Source: Paenibacillus radicis (ex Xue et al. 2023) (GTDB lineage: Bacteria; Bacillota; Bacilli; Paenibacillales; NBRC-103111). Taken from it: a stretch of DNA of 64,000 nt. The stretch lies in NCBI RefSeq assembly GCF_024722015.1, contig NZ_JANQBD010000001.1, positions 124,001-188,000 of the forward strand, given 5' to 3'. Under the pieces are notes generated by a model, which ran no database searches, was not told the origin of the DNA, and saw nothing but the letters and a program-made list of their open reading frames with translations. Position numbers and translations under genes: made by a program. This document shows, one piece after another, positions 45,009-53,637 of the stretch (positions within the stretch are counted from its first letter, which is position 1; the number at the start of each line of letters is the position of its first letter).

Positions 45009-45081
45009 TCATACACGAAATAATATCACGTTTCGAACTATTTGAAAAGTGATTTTTACTTTTTGTTGGAAAAATAAAAAG

Positions 45082-45109
45082 AAGCCAATCTATATCACAG
45101 ATGGCTTCC
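45082..45109 (-). terminator. Terminator of the decapeptide-repeat gene
   Basis: On the minus strand GAAGCCATCT pairs with AGATTGGCTTC around a short AT loop (one base bulged), followed by TTTTATTTTT, 13 bases after the stop. Confidence 0.85.
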
Positions 45110-45121
45110 GCATTATTTCTA

Positions 45122-48100
45122 TTAAGCTAATGAACCGATAGCTATCCAGTTAACAACTCCTTGCAGCTCCGGTGAATATTTGCTTCTGACTATTGTAAGC
45201 GTTGCACTGGCTTCTTGTTTATCTTCTATTATAGCGTAACAAGCTTCCTGATTCGTTGTTGCTACAAGCACATAATCTGTATTGGCAAATAAACTGTCGA
45301 AAATAATAGTTAGCTTAACTGCTTCTTCTTCAAGCCGGAGCTGGAAGGATGAGAGTCCAAATTGTTGAATAGTTGCCGCTGCATGGGACGTCTGGACCGG
45401 TTGGAACGATATGTGAGCCGGGGTAACCTCCTCTTGCGCAATATGCATGGTTTCCTCAGACTCAGGCTGAAGTTCTGTTTCACCGACTGATTCCAAGGAC
45501 AAATCATTATGAGCTTGCTCTGGAACTGGCACGGCTGCCACTACCGTTGCTGTTTGGAGCTGAGCCTGCAGCCTGAAATCCAAATGAAGAATCGATATGC
45601 TGCCTGGCAGCAGGTGATAGCCAGATATTGACTCCTGCTTCACATGCAAACCATCAATGGAGTCACTGCTCAAATGCTCGCCGCTCACCGCACCTATCGC
45701 GATGTGCTCCGCCTCTATCGCTCCTGCAGCCAATTTTGCTCCCGTCACCGCCTGCTCTGCCAGCTGCGCAGTACCGATGGCTTCTGCAGCCACTTGTTTT
45801 CTTCGCACCGCACCTGGCGCGATGTGCACCGCTTCTACAGCGTCTGCCGCCAGCTGTGCTCCCGTCACGGCCTGCTCTGCCAGCTGCTCCGTTCCGATCG
45901 CCTCTGCAGCTATATGCTTGCTCCGCACCGCCGCTGGTGCAATGTTCACTGCTTCCACGGCGTCTTTCGCCAGCTTCGCTCCCGTCACCGACTGCTCTGC
46001 CAGCTGCTCCGTTCCTATCGCTTCTTCCGCGATATGCAAGCTTTGCACCGCTCCTTCGGCTATATGCTCTGCTTCCACCGCTCCAATAACCAGCTTCGCT
46101 CCTGTCACCGACTGCTCTGCCAGCTGCTCCGTTCCTATCGCTTCTTCCGCGATATGCAAGCTTTGCACCACTCCTTCGGCTATATGCTCTGCCTCTACGG
46201 ATCCTATGGCAAGCTTCGCTCCCGTCACCGACTGCTCTGCCAACTGCTCTGCTCCTATCGCTTCTTCCGCTATATGCAAGCTTCGCACCGCGCCTTCGGC
46301 AATATGCGCTGCCTCTACGGATCCTATGGCAAGCTTTGCTGCCGTCACCGCCTGCTCTGCCAGCTGCTCTGCTCCTATCGCTTCTTCCGCTATATGCAAG
46401 CCTTGCACCGCGCCTTCCGCAATGTGGAACGCCTCTACGGATCCTACGGCGAGCTTCGCTGCCGTCACAGACTGCTCCGCCAGCTGCTCCGTTCCTATCG
46501 CCTCCGCGGCCACCTGCTCACCTCGCACCGCTCCTTCGGCAATGTGGAACGCCTCTACAGCTCCTGCCGCAAGCTTAGCTCCCGTCACCGCTTGCTCTGC
46601 CAACTGCTCCGTTCCGATCGCTTCCGCGGCCACCTGCTCGCCTCGCACCGCTCCTTCGGCAATGTGGAACGCCTCTACAGCTCCTGCCGCAAGCTTAGCT
46701 CCCGTCACCGCCTGCTCCGCCAGCTGCTCCGTTCCGATCGCTTCCGCGGCCACCTGCTCGCCTCGCACCGCTCCTTCGGCAATATGCTCCGTCTCCACTG
46801 CGCCAACGGCAAGCTTCGCTCCTGTCACCGACTCCTTCGCCAGCTGTGCCGTACCTATCGCTTCAGCCGCTACCTGCTTGCTTCGCACCGCGCTTGGTGC
46901 AATATGCACCGCTTCCACTGCTCCTATGGCGAGCTTCGCTCCTGTCACAGCATGCATAGCCAGCTGTGCCGTGTCTATTGCCTCTGCGGCTACCTGTTCG
47001 CTTCGCACCGCTCCTTCAGCGATGTGGATAGCCGCTACAGCTCCTACGGCAAGCTTTGCTCCCGTCACAGCTTGCTCCGCCAGCTGTGACGTGCCTATTG
47101 CTTCGGCCCCCACATGCTCGCCTTGCACCACACCTTCGGCAATATGCTCGGAAGCTACTGCTCCTATGGCAAGCTTCGCTCCCGTCACCGACTGCTCTGC
47201 CAACTGATCGGTTCCTATTGCTTCTGCCGCTACCTGCTTGCTTCGCACTGCGCCTTCTGCTATGTGCTCTGCCTCCACAGCTTCCACTGCCAGTTTTGCT
47301 CCCGTCACCGCCTGCTCCGCCAACTGATCGGTTCCTACCGCTTCCGCGGCTATCTGCTTGTTTCGCACTGCGCCTGATGCAATATGTCCCGTCTCCACAG
47401 CTTCTGCCGCAAGCTTCGCTCCTGTCACTGATTGTTCCGCCAGCTGAGCTGTACCTACCGCTTCCGCCGCTATCTGCTTGCTTCGCACCGCGCCTGGTGC
47501 GATGTGCCATGCTTCAATCGTTCCTACGGCCAGCTTAGCTCCCGTCACAGCTTGCTCCGTAAGATGCCATGTGCCTATCGCCTCCGCGGCCACCTGCTCA
47601 CCTCGCACCGCGCCAATGGCTATATGCTCTGCCTCTACAGTGCCTGCAGCAAGCTTTGCCCCCGTAACGGCCTGATCCGCCAGCTGCGCTGTACCTATTG
47701 CTTCGGCCGCCACATGCTCGCCTTGCACAGTTCCTGAAGCGATATGCTTTGCTTCTACCGCTCCTGCTGCCAGTTTAGCTCCTGTCACCGATTGTTCTAC
47801 CAGCTGCGCTGTCCCTATTGCTAGTGCCGCCACCTGCTCGATCCGCACTGCGCCAGGAGCAATGTGCTCTGCTTCTACCGCCGATGCGGCCAGTTTCGCT
47901 CCCGTCACCGATTGCTCTGCCAGCTGCGCTGTTCCTATGGCCTTAGCTGCCAATTGCTCGCTTCGAACGGCGCCTTGAGCGATATGCTCAGTCACTACCG
48001 CTCCAGCAGCCAGCTTCGCCCCGGTTACAGCTCGCTCTGACAAATGATCGGCGCCTATCGCTCCGGGTGCTAGATGCACCGAGTCAACTGCGCCTATAGC

Positions 48101-49918
48101 GAGCTGGTTAGACTGCACTGCCGCTGCCGCTATTTGCGCCGTTTTTACAGCCCCATCGGCGAGCTTCTCAGAAGTCACTGCGCCGTTGGCAATCTTTTCA
48201 CTGCTTACCGCATCCGAAGCCAAGTGAATGCCCTGTACCGCACCCTTTGCTAAATGTGCAGATTGCACCGCGCCTTCTGTTAAATGCTCAGCAAGCACCG
48301 CTTTGCGTCCGAGCTTGTCGCTTGTCACACTTGCTTGTGCCAACTTAGCTGAAGTGATTGCCAAATTGGTCATCTTATCGGTAGATACCGATTCACTAGC
48401 CAGCTTCGATGTGGTCACACTCTGATTTGAAAGCGCGCTTGACAATACGGCCCCATCTTGAATGTGCTGCTGCTGAATCAAACCTAATGCCAGCTTCTCA
48501 GAAGTCACAGCACGGTCCTGCAGCTTAGCTGTTACGACCGATTGCTCCTGCAAATGCTCCTTCCCTACTATGAGTGGACTGAGATGTGCGGAAAGTATCG
48601 CTTTTTCACCTATATGACTGCTTGATACAGACGCGGCAGACAAATGCTCAGCGGTTACCGCTTTCTTCACAATCTTCGTTGAAGTGACTGATAGATCAGC
48701 CAGTTTAGCAGAAGTTACAGCTGCTTCTCCAAGCTGTTGAGTATTCACACTTTGCGCGGCAAGCTTACTTATTGTTACTGCTCCTTCGGCCAAATGGCGT
48801 GTTTCCACATTATGCTGTTGGATATGCCGCTTCTCTATAGTCCCTTCCTGCAAATGCACACCATTAACTGAATGCTTTGCCAGCTTCTCTAAAGTTACAG
48901 AGCCATCCTTAATATGTTCTGAAAGAACCGAATCACCTGTTAAATGCCCGGCTGTAATTTGCTTGCCTGCAATATTTTCGCTGCGTATGATCCCATCCGT
49001 TAAATGCTCATGCAAAATCACCTTGGACTTCAAATGCACAGGCCCAATGCTCCAAGGAGCCAGCTTCTCTTCAGTAACTGCATGGTTTCCGAGCTTCTGA
49101 GAGGAGACCTCGCCATCGGCTATTTTATCAGCCGTTACCGAGCGATCGCGCAGCTTCTCTCCAGTTACAGATGAATCAGCGAGCTTAGCTGTATTCACGA
49201 CATAGTTAGCCAAATGTACAGTTTGAATCGTACCGCTTTTTATTTTCTCCGAAGTAATAGACTGATTTTGAATCAGCTCGCCGGTAATTACTTCCTCTGC
49301 CAAATGCTTTGTATGAATCGATTTCTCAGCTATTTTCATGGCATCAATTGTTTTATCCGCCATCTTATCCGATGTAATGCTATTATCTTGGAGCTTACCT
49401 CCGCTAATTGTCCGCTCTTGAATTTTATCCCCAGTAATGGCATAAGGAGCGATATGCTCCTCTGTCACCGATTGCAGTCCAAGCTTCTGCTGCGTAACAC
49501 TTCGATCTCCCAGCTTAGCGGATGTCACAGCGTAATCACTCAATTCTTCCGTGCTGATAGTACCCCGCTTTAATTTGCTGCTTTCGATGGTGTTATGAGC
49601 TATCTTCTCATTTGTAACCGACGCATCTGCAAGATCGTCCGTGTAAATTACTGCCATTCCTTCAGCATTTGATTTACGCTCCTGAATTACGGGCTGAATC
49701 AAAACTGGACGCAGCTGCACAGTATTTGAAGCTGTATCCTCCTTAACCGGCAGCTCCAGCTTGCTGATCGTTACCCCGCTGTTTTCATTTTGCAATTTTC
49801 TTTCATTTTCCTTAGCTTGAATATCATCCAACCATTTTAATTCATTAATATAAGCGCCTGTGCGTTTGCTGCGCAACGGGCCGCCCTTACCAGTACTTCG
49901 GCTGCTTCGCTTCCTCAT
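45122..49918 (-). CDS. Giant decapeptide-repeat surface protein (WIAG-tail-like)
   Basis: 1598 residues from the ATG at 49916-49918 (MRKRSSRSTGKGG), nine bases after GGGAGG; a TTG 11 codons upstream has no SD. N-terminus is basic. From about residue 90 to 1455 it consists of some 135 decapeptide repeats of the form [A/S]-V-x-x-x-[K/H/Q]-[L/I]-A-x-G, for example AVTSEKLADG. The second half is arranged as 40-residue (120-bp) super-repeats of four different decapeptides (VTGAKLAAGA, VEAEHIAPGA, VRSKQVAAEA, IGTAQLAEQS). A C-terminal ~95-residue beta-rich domain ends VVNWIAIGSLA, resembling the WIAG-tail seen in Paenibacillus proteins. No signal peptide, so export with a spore coat rather than by Sec is likely. 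Probably a long fibre or solenoid. Confidence 0.85.
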   Translation of the reverse strand: MRKRSSRSTGKGGPLRSKRTGAYINELKWLDDIQAKENERKLQNENSGVTISKLELPVKEDTASNTVQLRPVLIQPVIQERKSNAEGMAVIYTDDLADASVTNEKIAHNTIESSKLKRGTISTEELSDYAVTSAKLGDRSVTQQKLGLQSVTEEHIAPYAITGDKIQERTISGGKLQDNSITSDKMADKTIDAMKIAEKSIHTKHLAEEVITGELIQNQSITSEKIKSGTIQTVHLANYVVNTAKLADSSVTGEKLRDRSVTADKIADGEVSSQKLGNHAVTEEKLAPWSIGPVHLKSKVILHEHLTDGIIRSENIAGKQITAGHLTGDSVLSEHIKDGSVTLEKLAKHSVNGVHLQEGTIEKRHIQQHNVETRHLAEGAVTISKLAAQSVNTQQLGEAAVTSAKLADLSVTSTKIVKKAVTAEHLSAASVSSSHIGEKAILSAHLSPLIVGKEHLQEQSVVTAKLQDRAVTSEKLALGLIQQQHIQDGAVLSSALSNQSVTTSKLASESVSTDKMTNLAITSAKLAQASVTSDKLGRKAVLAEHLTEGAVQSAHLAKGAVQGIHLASDAVSSEKIANGAVTSEKLADGAVKTAQIAAAAVQSNQLAIGAVDSVHLAPGAIGADHLSERAVTGAKLAAGAVVTEHIAQGAVRSEQLAAKAIGTAQLAEQSVTGAKLAASAVEAEHIAPGAVRIEQVAALAIGTAQLVEQSVTGAKLAAGAVEAKHIASGTVQGEHVAAEAIGTAQLADQAVTGAKLAAGTVEAEHIAIGAVRGEQVAAEAIGTWHLTEQAVTGAKLAVGTIEAWHIAPGAVRSKQIAAEAVGTAQLAEQSVTGAKLAAEAVETGHIASGAVRNKQIAAEAVGTDQLAEQAVTGAKLAVEAVEAEHIAEGAVRSKQVAAEAIGTDQLAEQSVTGAKLAIGAVASEHIAEGVVQGEHVGAEAIGTSQLAEQAVTGAKLAVGAVAAIHIAEGAVRSEQVAAEAIDTAQLAMHAVTGAKLAIGAVEAVHIAPSAVRSKQVAAEAIGTAQLAKESVTGAKLAVGAVETEHIAEGAVRGEQVAAEAIGTEQLAEQAVTGAKLAAGAVEAFHIAEGAVRGEQVAAEAIGTEQLAEQAVTGAKLAAGAVEAFHIAEGAVRGEQVAAEAIGTEQLAEQSVTAAKLAVGSVEAFHIAEGAVQGLHIAEEAIGAEQLAEQAVTAAKLAIGSVEAAHIAEGAVRSLHIAEEAIGAEQLAEQSVTGAKLAIGSVEAEHIAEGVVQSLHIAEEAIGTEQLAEQSVTGAKLVIGAVEAEHIAEGAVQSLHIAEEAIGTEQLAEQSVTGAKLAKDAVEAVNIAPAAVRSKHIAAEAIGTEQLAEQAVTGAQLAADAVEAVHIAPGAVRRKQVAAEAIGTAQLAEQAVTGAKLAAGAIEAEHIAIGAVSGEHLSSDSIDGLHVKQESISGYHLLPGSISILHLDFRLQAQLQTATVVAAVPVPEQAHNDLSLESVGETELQPESEETMHIAQEEVTPAHISFQPVQTSHAAATIQQFGLSSFQLRLEEEAVKLTIIFDSLFANTDYVLVATTNQEACYAIIEDKQEASATLTIVRSKYSPELQGVVNWIAIGSLA
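45700..48060 (-). repeat. 120-bp tandem super-repeats inside the decapeptide-repeat gene
   Basis: About 19 head-to-tail copies of a 120-bp unit (four 30-bp sub-units). Similarity between neighbouring copies is highest around 46.0-46.8 kb, where stretches of tens of bases are identical, indicating recent expansion or gene conversion. Earlier parts of the gene (48.1-49.6 kb) keep the 30-bp period only. Confidence 0.9.
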
Positions 49919-49995
49919 CCTGCTTTTCCTCCCATAATTGGTATACCCCAATTAAACATTTTTTCAGAGCTTCAGGAGCCCTAAGTAGTCATATG

Positions 49996-50005
49996 TAACA
50001 TATGC
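49996..50005 (-). promoter_or_regulatory. GCATATGTTA, putative sigma-K-like promoter of the repeat gene
   Basis: Minus-strand GCATANNNTA, 78 bases upstream of the start, with an AAC triplet 16 bases before it (close to the AC -35 of sigma-K). Suggests late mother-cell expression. Confidence 0.4.
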
Positions 50006-50113
50006 ATTCACCCAGAAGGAAGTTATCGTCATCCAGCAAAATAGGCACTAACACAGCAAATTTAAAGCCCTTTATATTTACAAGTTATTTGTGGTCCTAT
50101 CCTATGCCTTTAC

Positions 50114-50142
50114 AACAAAAAAAGAGCCTCGGCAGAGGCTCT
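50114..50142 (-). terminator. Terminator of the chromate transporter operon
   Basis: On the minus strand AGAGCCTC-TGCC-GAGGCTCT followed by TTTTTTTG. Confidence 0.9.
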
Positions 50143-50191
50143 CGTAACTTATCATACTCCCATACATTCAGAAGTTTGACTTTTTTCACTC

Positions 50192-50728
50192 TTATACAAA
50201 AAACGCAATTCCCATCAAAGCTGAAACTGACAATATGATTAACGGGTGCATACGATATTTTACAATTCCAATCACTGCAAAAACAAAAATCGCAAGTGTA
50301 GCTAGCGTATGGATGTTTATACCCAACAAAGGTTGTCCATTTATACCCATTCGAATCGCAGCGTACAAGATCAAAGCCGTCACAATAGGCTTTAAACCGT
50401 AAAGCACTACCTGCACCCAGCGCTCCCTGCCGGCTTTAAACAAGAAGCTCGCAACAGCAATTACAACAAGCACTGAAGGTAGTATCATACCTCCAACAGC
50501 TGCCACTGCCCCAACGATACCCGTAGTTTTATAGCCAACCATTATCGCGATATTGGTCGCTATTGGCCCAGGCGACATACCAGCCAATGATACAGCCTGT
50601 GTATAATCATTTAAGGTCATCCATTGCTGCTGTAAAACCTCACGTTCGATGATGCTTAGTATGGCATAGCCTCCACCAAAAGAAAGAAGTCCAACTTTGA
50701 AAAAAGTCCAAAACAACGTAACTAACAT
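50192..50728 (-). CDS. Chromate transporter, half-size subunit B (ChrA family)
   Basis: 178 residues, five or six membrane helices. CHR signature: FFKVGLLSFGGGYAILSIIE and MSPGPIATNIAIMVGYKTTG. Short-chain CHR proteins work as pairs of homologous subunits inserted in opposite orientation, and this is the second gene of such a pair. Proposed role: chromate or sulfate-analogue efflux. SD GGAGG. 25 bases after its partner. Confidence 0.9.
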   Translation of the reverse strand: MLVTLFWTFFKVGLLSFGGGYAILSIIEREVLQQQWMTLNDYTQAVSLAGMSPGPIATNIAIMVGYKTTGIVGAVAAVGGMILPSVLVVIAVASFLFKAGRERWVQVVLYGLKPIVTALILYAAIRMGINGQPLLGINIHTLATLAIFVFAVIGIVKYRMHPLIILSVSALMGIAFFV

Positions 50729-50753
50729 AGCGCCTCCCCCTCCCTAATCGAAA

Positions 50754-51410
50754 CTAGATTCCGTCACCCCAAATGTACTGCCCTGCTAGAATCGGGTTTT
50801 GTCCGGAGGTTGGCTTCTTGTCAGCCTTAATTTCTTTGGTTACTAAAGTCCCGAGCTTCTGCTGCCATTTATATATCGCAATACCAAGAAGAGTGCCAAT
50901 AAGCAGCAGCAAAGCAGGATGGATATTGGAGAACAGCAAGGCACACAATGAACCTATTACAATAAACAGTGTACTTTTATCATAGATAGCTGATCTCCAC
51001 ATCCTCCAACCAGCAATTGCTATAAAAGCCACAACGGCTGCATGTATTCCTTCAAACGCAGCCGTCACCTTAGGCATATTTTGAACAGCCGAATAACCTA
51101 TAGTCAATGCGAGCATAATTATAAAATTAGGCAATGAAATTCCCAGTACAGCCGCTATCGCACCTCTCAGACCTGCGAGTCTGTAGCCTGTTAATGTAGA
51201 AGCATTAACACCGATGCCTCCTGGTGATGAGCCTGCAATAGACAATACATCGCTCATTTCATCCTCATCCATCCATTGGCGGTTTTCGACAATCTCTTTT
51301 TCAATAGCCGGAATCATCGCATAGCCTCCACCAAAGGAGACAGGACTAATTTTGCAAAATGACCAAAAGATATGCCAGAGTAAAGTTGTATGTTTTTCCG
51401 TTATGTTCAT
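50754..51410 (-). CDS. Chromate transporter, half-size subunit A (ChrA family)
   Basis: Start at ATG 51408-51410 (nine bases after AGGGG); the ATG three codons earlier is too close to the SD. 218 residues with CHR motif FCKISPVSFGGGYAMIPAIE and SSPGGIGVNASTLTGYRLAG, five to six membrane helices and a hydrophilic C-terminus (KEIKADKKPTSGQNPILAGQ). Partner of the gene downstream. A palindrome covers its promoter. Confidence 0.9.
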   Translation of the reverse strand: MNITEKHTTLLWHIFWSFCKISPVSFGGGYAMIPAIEKEIVENRQWMDEDEMSDVLSIAGSSPGGIGVNASTLTGYRLAGLRGAIAAVLGISLPNFIIMLALTIGYSAVQNMPKVTAAFEGIHAAVVAFIAIAGWRMWRSAIYDKSTLFIVIGSLCALLFSNIHPALLLLIGTLLGIAIYKWQQKLGTLVTKEIKADKKPTSGQNPILAGQYIWGDGI

Positions 51411-51443
51411 GTTCAGCATCCCCTGTCTTCTCGCTCTATGTCC

Positions 51444-51476
51444 ATTATAACTGACTTTATTCCTTTTTGGAATAAA
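51444..51476 (-). promoter_or_regulatory. Promoter with palindromic operator before the chromate transporter genes
   Basis: Minus-strand TATAAT at 51444-51449; the -35 region is covered by a perfect 8-bp inverted repeat, TTTATTCC (51456-51463) and GGAATAAA (51469-51476) with a five-base spacer. The placement suggests repressor control. The regulator is not in the neighbourhood. Confidence 0.5.
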
Positions 51477-51588
51477 CTTTAGTATAAATCTTTTTGATTC
51501 CTACTAAAAGCATCAATTATAAGTGGGATATAGGTCTATATACAGCGGAATACTATGAATAATCTAATACTTTATTTCATTGTTACAT

Positions 51589-52752
51589 TTAAGACTCTGT
51601 TTTATATAAATTCAAAAACCGTTCCGCTGTTTTTTCCCAAGTAAAATGCTCTTGAACCCTAAGTTCACTTTGTGCCCCCATCAATTCAACCTGTCCAGAC
51701 TGAGTCAATAAGTTAATAATCCAGAGTGCCAATTCATCCTGTAGCCTAGAAGCATCAACCAAATAGCCTGTATTTCCATGCTCGATGATTTCCTTCATGC
51801 CTCCTGCTCTCGTTGCTACTACAGGGACTCCGGTAGCCATCGCCTCCACATTAACCAGTCCGAACGCTTCGTTTATATGAGAAGGAACTACAAGCACATC
51901 AGCCAAACGGAACCATTCAGGTATTTCAGAATGCGGAACGTATGGAATGAAACGGACATTGTCGCGCATTTTCCTTCCAATTCGGTGCAGCTGCTTTACA
52001 TAGGGCGTAACACGGTCCGAACCATAAAAAGCGCTCCCCACGACTATAAGCATGACATCGGGTATATGCGTAATAATTTGCGGCATTGCCTGAAGCAGGT
52101 GATGAACTCCTTTAATACCAATCAAACGACCCACATACAGAACTACCTTTTTACCCTCAATGCCACGCAGCTTAAACGATTCCTGCCTAAGCGCAGCCCC
52201 TTTCTCCGACCACCGTGAGATGAACTTCTTCGGGTCCACCCCAAGATGGTTCACTCTAATCTTTCCTTTAGCTTGTGGGACCATACGAATTACCTGCTCT
52301 TTTAAAAAATGGCTATTGACGATGATGCGATCAGCAGCAGCCAGACACACCTTTAGTTCAGCCCGTTTGATATGCCGCTTTGAAATAAAAGTAATTGAAT
52401 GGAGAACAAGCCAAATTTTCGCTTTCGGATGTGTTCGTCTCAAATAGCGTACAAACCGTGGCCTGTTTTCCACTTGAATGAGCTTAAGATCACGTTTGTA
52501 TTGTATAAGTTTACGGCTTACATTGCGGATATAGGCTTGCGGAGAGGGTCTGGGAACCCTGACATAACATACTCCCCGACGTGTTTCCAGTAACGGTCTT
52601 TTTCGGCCGCCGGTTCTTCCAAAAACAACAGGTCTTACTTCGCCGACTAAATGCGGTGCTACGTGCTCTACAACCAATTCAACGGAGCTGCTCATTGCCG
52701 AAGGAATAACGAATGATCCCGGTGTAACAATCGCCACAAAGGGTAATTTCAT
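51589..52752 (-). CDS. Family 4 glycosyltransferase, CotSA/YtcC-like
   Basis: 387 residues, GT-B fold: VAIVTPGSFVIPSAMSSSVE at the N-terminus, VNHLGVDPKKFISRWSEKGA, VVLYVGRLIGIKGVHHLLQA, and donor-site INEAFGLVNVEAMATGVPVV (E-x7-E) plus GGMKEIIEHGNTGYLVD. The short form with SxFG/AFGLV features is like CotSA/YtcC, which are spore-coat-associated in Bacillus. SD GAAGGAGG. A 10-bp inverted repeat lies in the leader. Confidence 0.85.
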   Translation of the reverse strand: MKLPFVAIVTPGSFVIPSAMSSSVELVVEHVAPHLVGEVRPVVFGRTGGRKRPLLETRRGVCYVRVPRPSPQAYIRNVSRKLIQYKRDLKLIQVENRPRFVRYLRRTHPKAKIWLVLHSITFISKRHIKRAELKVCLAAADRIIVNSHFLKEQVIRMVPQAKGKIRVNHLGVDPKKFISRWSEKGAALRQESFKLRGIEGKKVVLYVGRLIGIKGVHHLLQAMPQIITHIPDVMLIVVGSAFYGSDRVTPYVKQLHRIGRKMRDNVRFIPYVPHSEIPEWFRLADVLVVPSHINEAFGLVNVEAMATGVPVVATRAGGMKEIIEHGNTGYLVDASRLQDELALWIINLLTQSGQVELMGAQSELRVQEHFTWEKTAERFLNLYKTES

Positions 52753-52770
52753 GCTGCTGCCTCCTTCATC

Positions 52771-52808
52771 AGGAATGAATTACTGCTTGTGCTAATGTAT
52801 TCATTCCT
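52771..52808. promoter_or_regulatory. 10-bp inverted repeat in the leader of the CotSA-like gene
   Basis: AGGAATGAAT (52771-52780) and ATTCATTCCT (52799-52808) with an 18-base loop, directly upstream of the SD. It could be an operator or an mRNA hairpin. Confidence 0.4.
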
Positions 52809-52857
52809 GTGGCCGGCTGGAACACTTTGACTCTCTCCAACTCCTCAATTAGAATAG

Positions 52858-52883
52858 GCCTGCCCCCAATTTTAGAGACAGGC
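52858..52883 (-). terminator. Weak terminator of tag
   Basis: On the minus strand GCCTG and CAGGC arms with an AT-rich loop, 17 bases after the tag stop; poor T tract. Confidence 0.3.
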
Positions 52884-52899
52884 ATCACGGGAATCAATT

Positions 52900-53496
52900 T
52901 TACGCCGAGGGCTCATTTGCGAGCCCCCTCGCCTTCACTCCTTCGTATGCCATGCATTCCATCGTATGGTCATTGACCATACCTGTAGCTTGCATATATG
53001 CATAACAAATCGTCGAGCCGACGAATTTGAACCCTCGCTTCTTTAAATCCTTGCTCATTGCATCGGATTCAGGGGTACTTGCCGGAACCTCGGCCAAAGT
53101 CCGCCGGCTGTTGCAAAGCGGCTTCCCACCGATAAACCTCCAGATGTACGCGTCAAAGCTGCCGAACTCCTCCTGCACTCTCAGGAAAGCTTGTGCGTTC
53201 GTAATCGCAGCCTGTACCTTTAAACGGTTGCGAATAATGCCTGGATTCGCCAATAACTCCGCCGCTTTAGCCTCGTCGTAAACAGCTACTATTTGTGGAT
53301 CAAATCCGTCAAAAGCTTGTCTGTAACTTTCACGCTTCTTTAAAACCGTATACCAACTTAAACCCGCCTGCGCCCCCTCCAGCACCAGCAGCTCGAATAA
53401 CTTATGCTCATCATGAACAGGAACACCCCATTCATGGTCATGATAACTCATATATAGCGGATCTTCATTGACCCAACCGCACCGTATCTGTTCCAT
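52900..53496 (-). CDS. tag: DNA-3-methyladenine glycosylase I
   Basis: 198 residues, usual Tag length. RCGWVNEDPLYMSYHDHEWG provides Cys and His zinc ligands, paired with the C-terminal His/Cys in NDHTMECMAY; LEGAQAGLSWYTVLKKRESY carries the conserved Glu and Trp of the 3-methyladenine pocket; FVGSTICYAYMQATGMVNDH is the family signature. It excises 3-methyladenine from alkylated DNA. SD GAGGACGG. Monocistronic, divergent from the kinase at 53.6 kb. Confidence 0.95.
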   Translation of the reverse strand: MEQIRCGWVNEDPLYMSYHDHEWGVPVHDEHKLFELLVLEGAQAGLSWYTVLKKRESYRQAFDGFDPQIVAVYDEAKAAELLANPGIIRNRLKVQAAITNAQAFLRVQEEFGSFDAYIWRFIGGKPLCNSRRTLAEVPASTPESDAMSKDLKKRGFKFVGSTICYAYMQATGMVNDHTMECMAYEGVKARGLANEPSA

Positions 53497-53637
53497 AGTA
53501 ACCGTCCTCTTTCATTATAATGTAATAATAGAAGTATATCATAGACATAATCTGTCGCAGAATGAGAGGATTTCATCTATAATCAAGCTAGCTCTTATCC
53601 TTTTCCTAATCCTTTTTTCTTTCAGGAGACATTCATA

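Noticed and set aside
45644..47207. Long open frames (480-516 codons) antisense to the decapeptide-repeat gene
   Set aside because: They mirror the 30-bp and 120-bp periodicity of the coding strand; repetition keeps all frames open. No SD, and composition (Ala/Ser/Cys or Arg/His/Leu rich) is an artefact.
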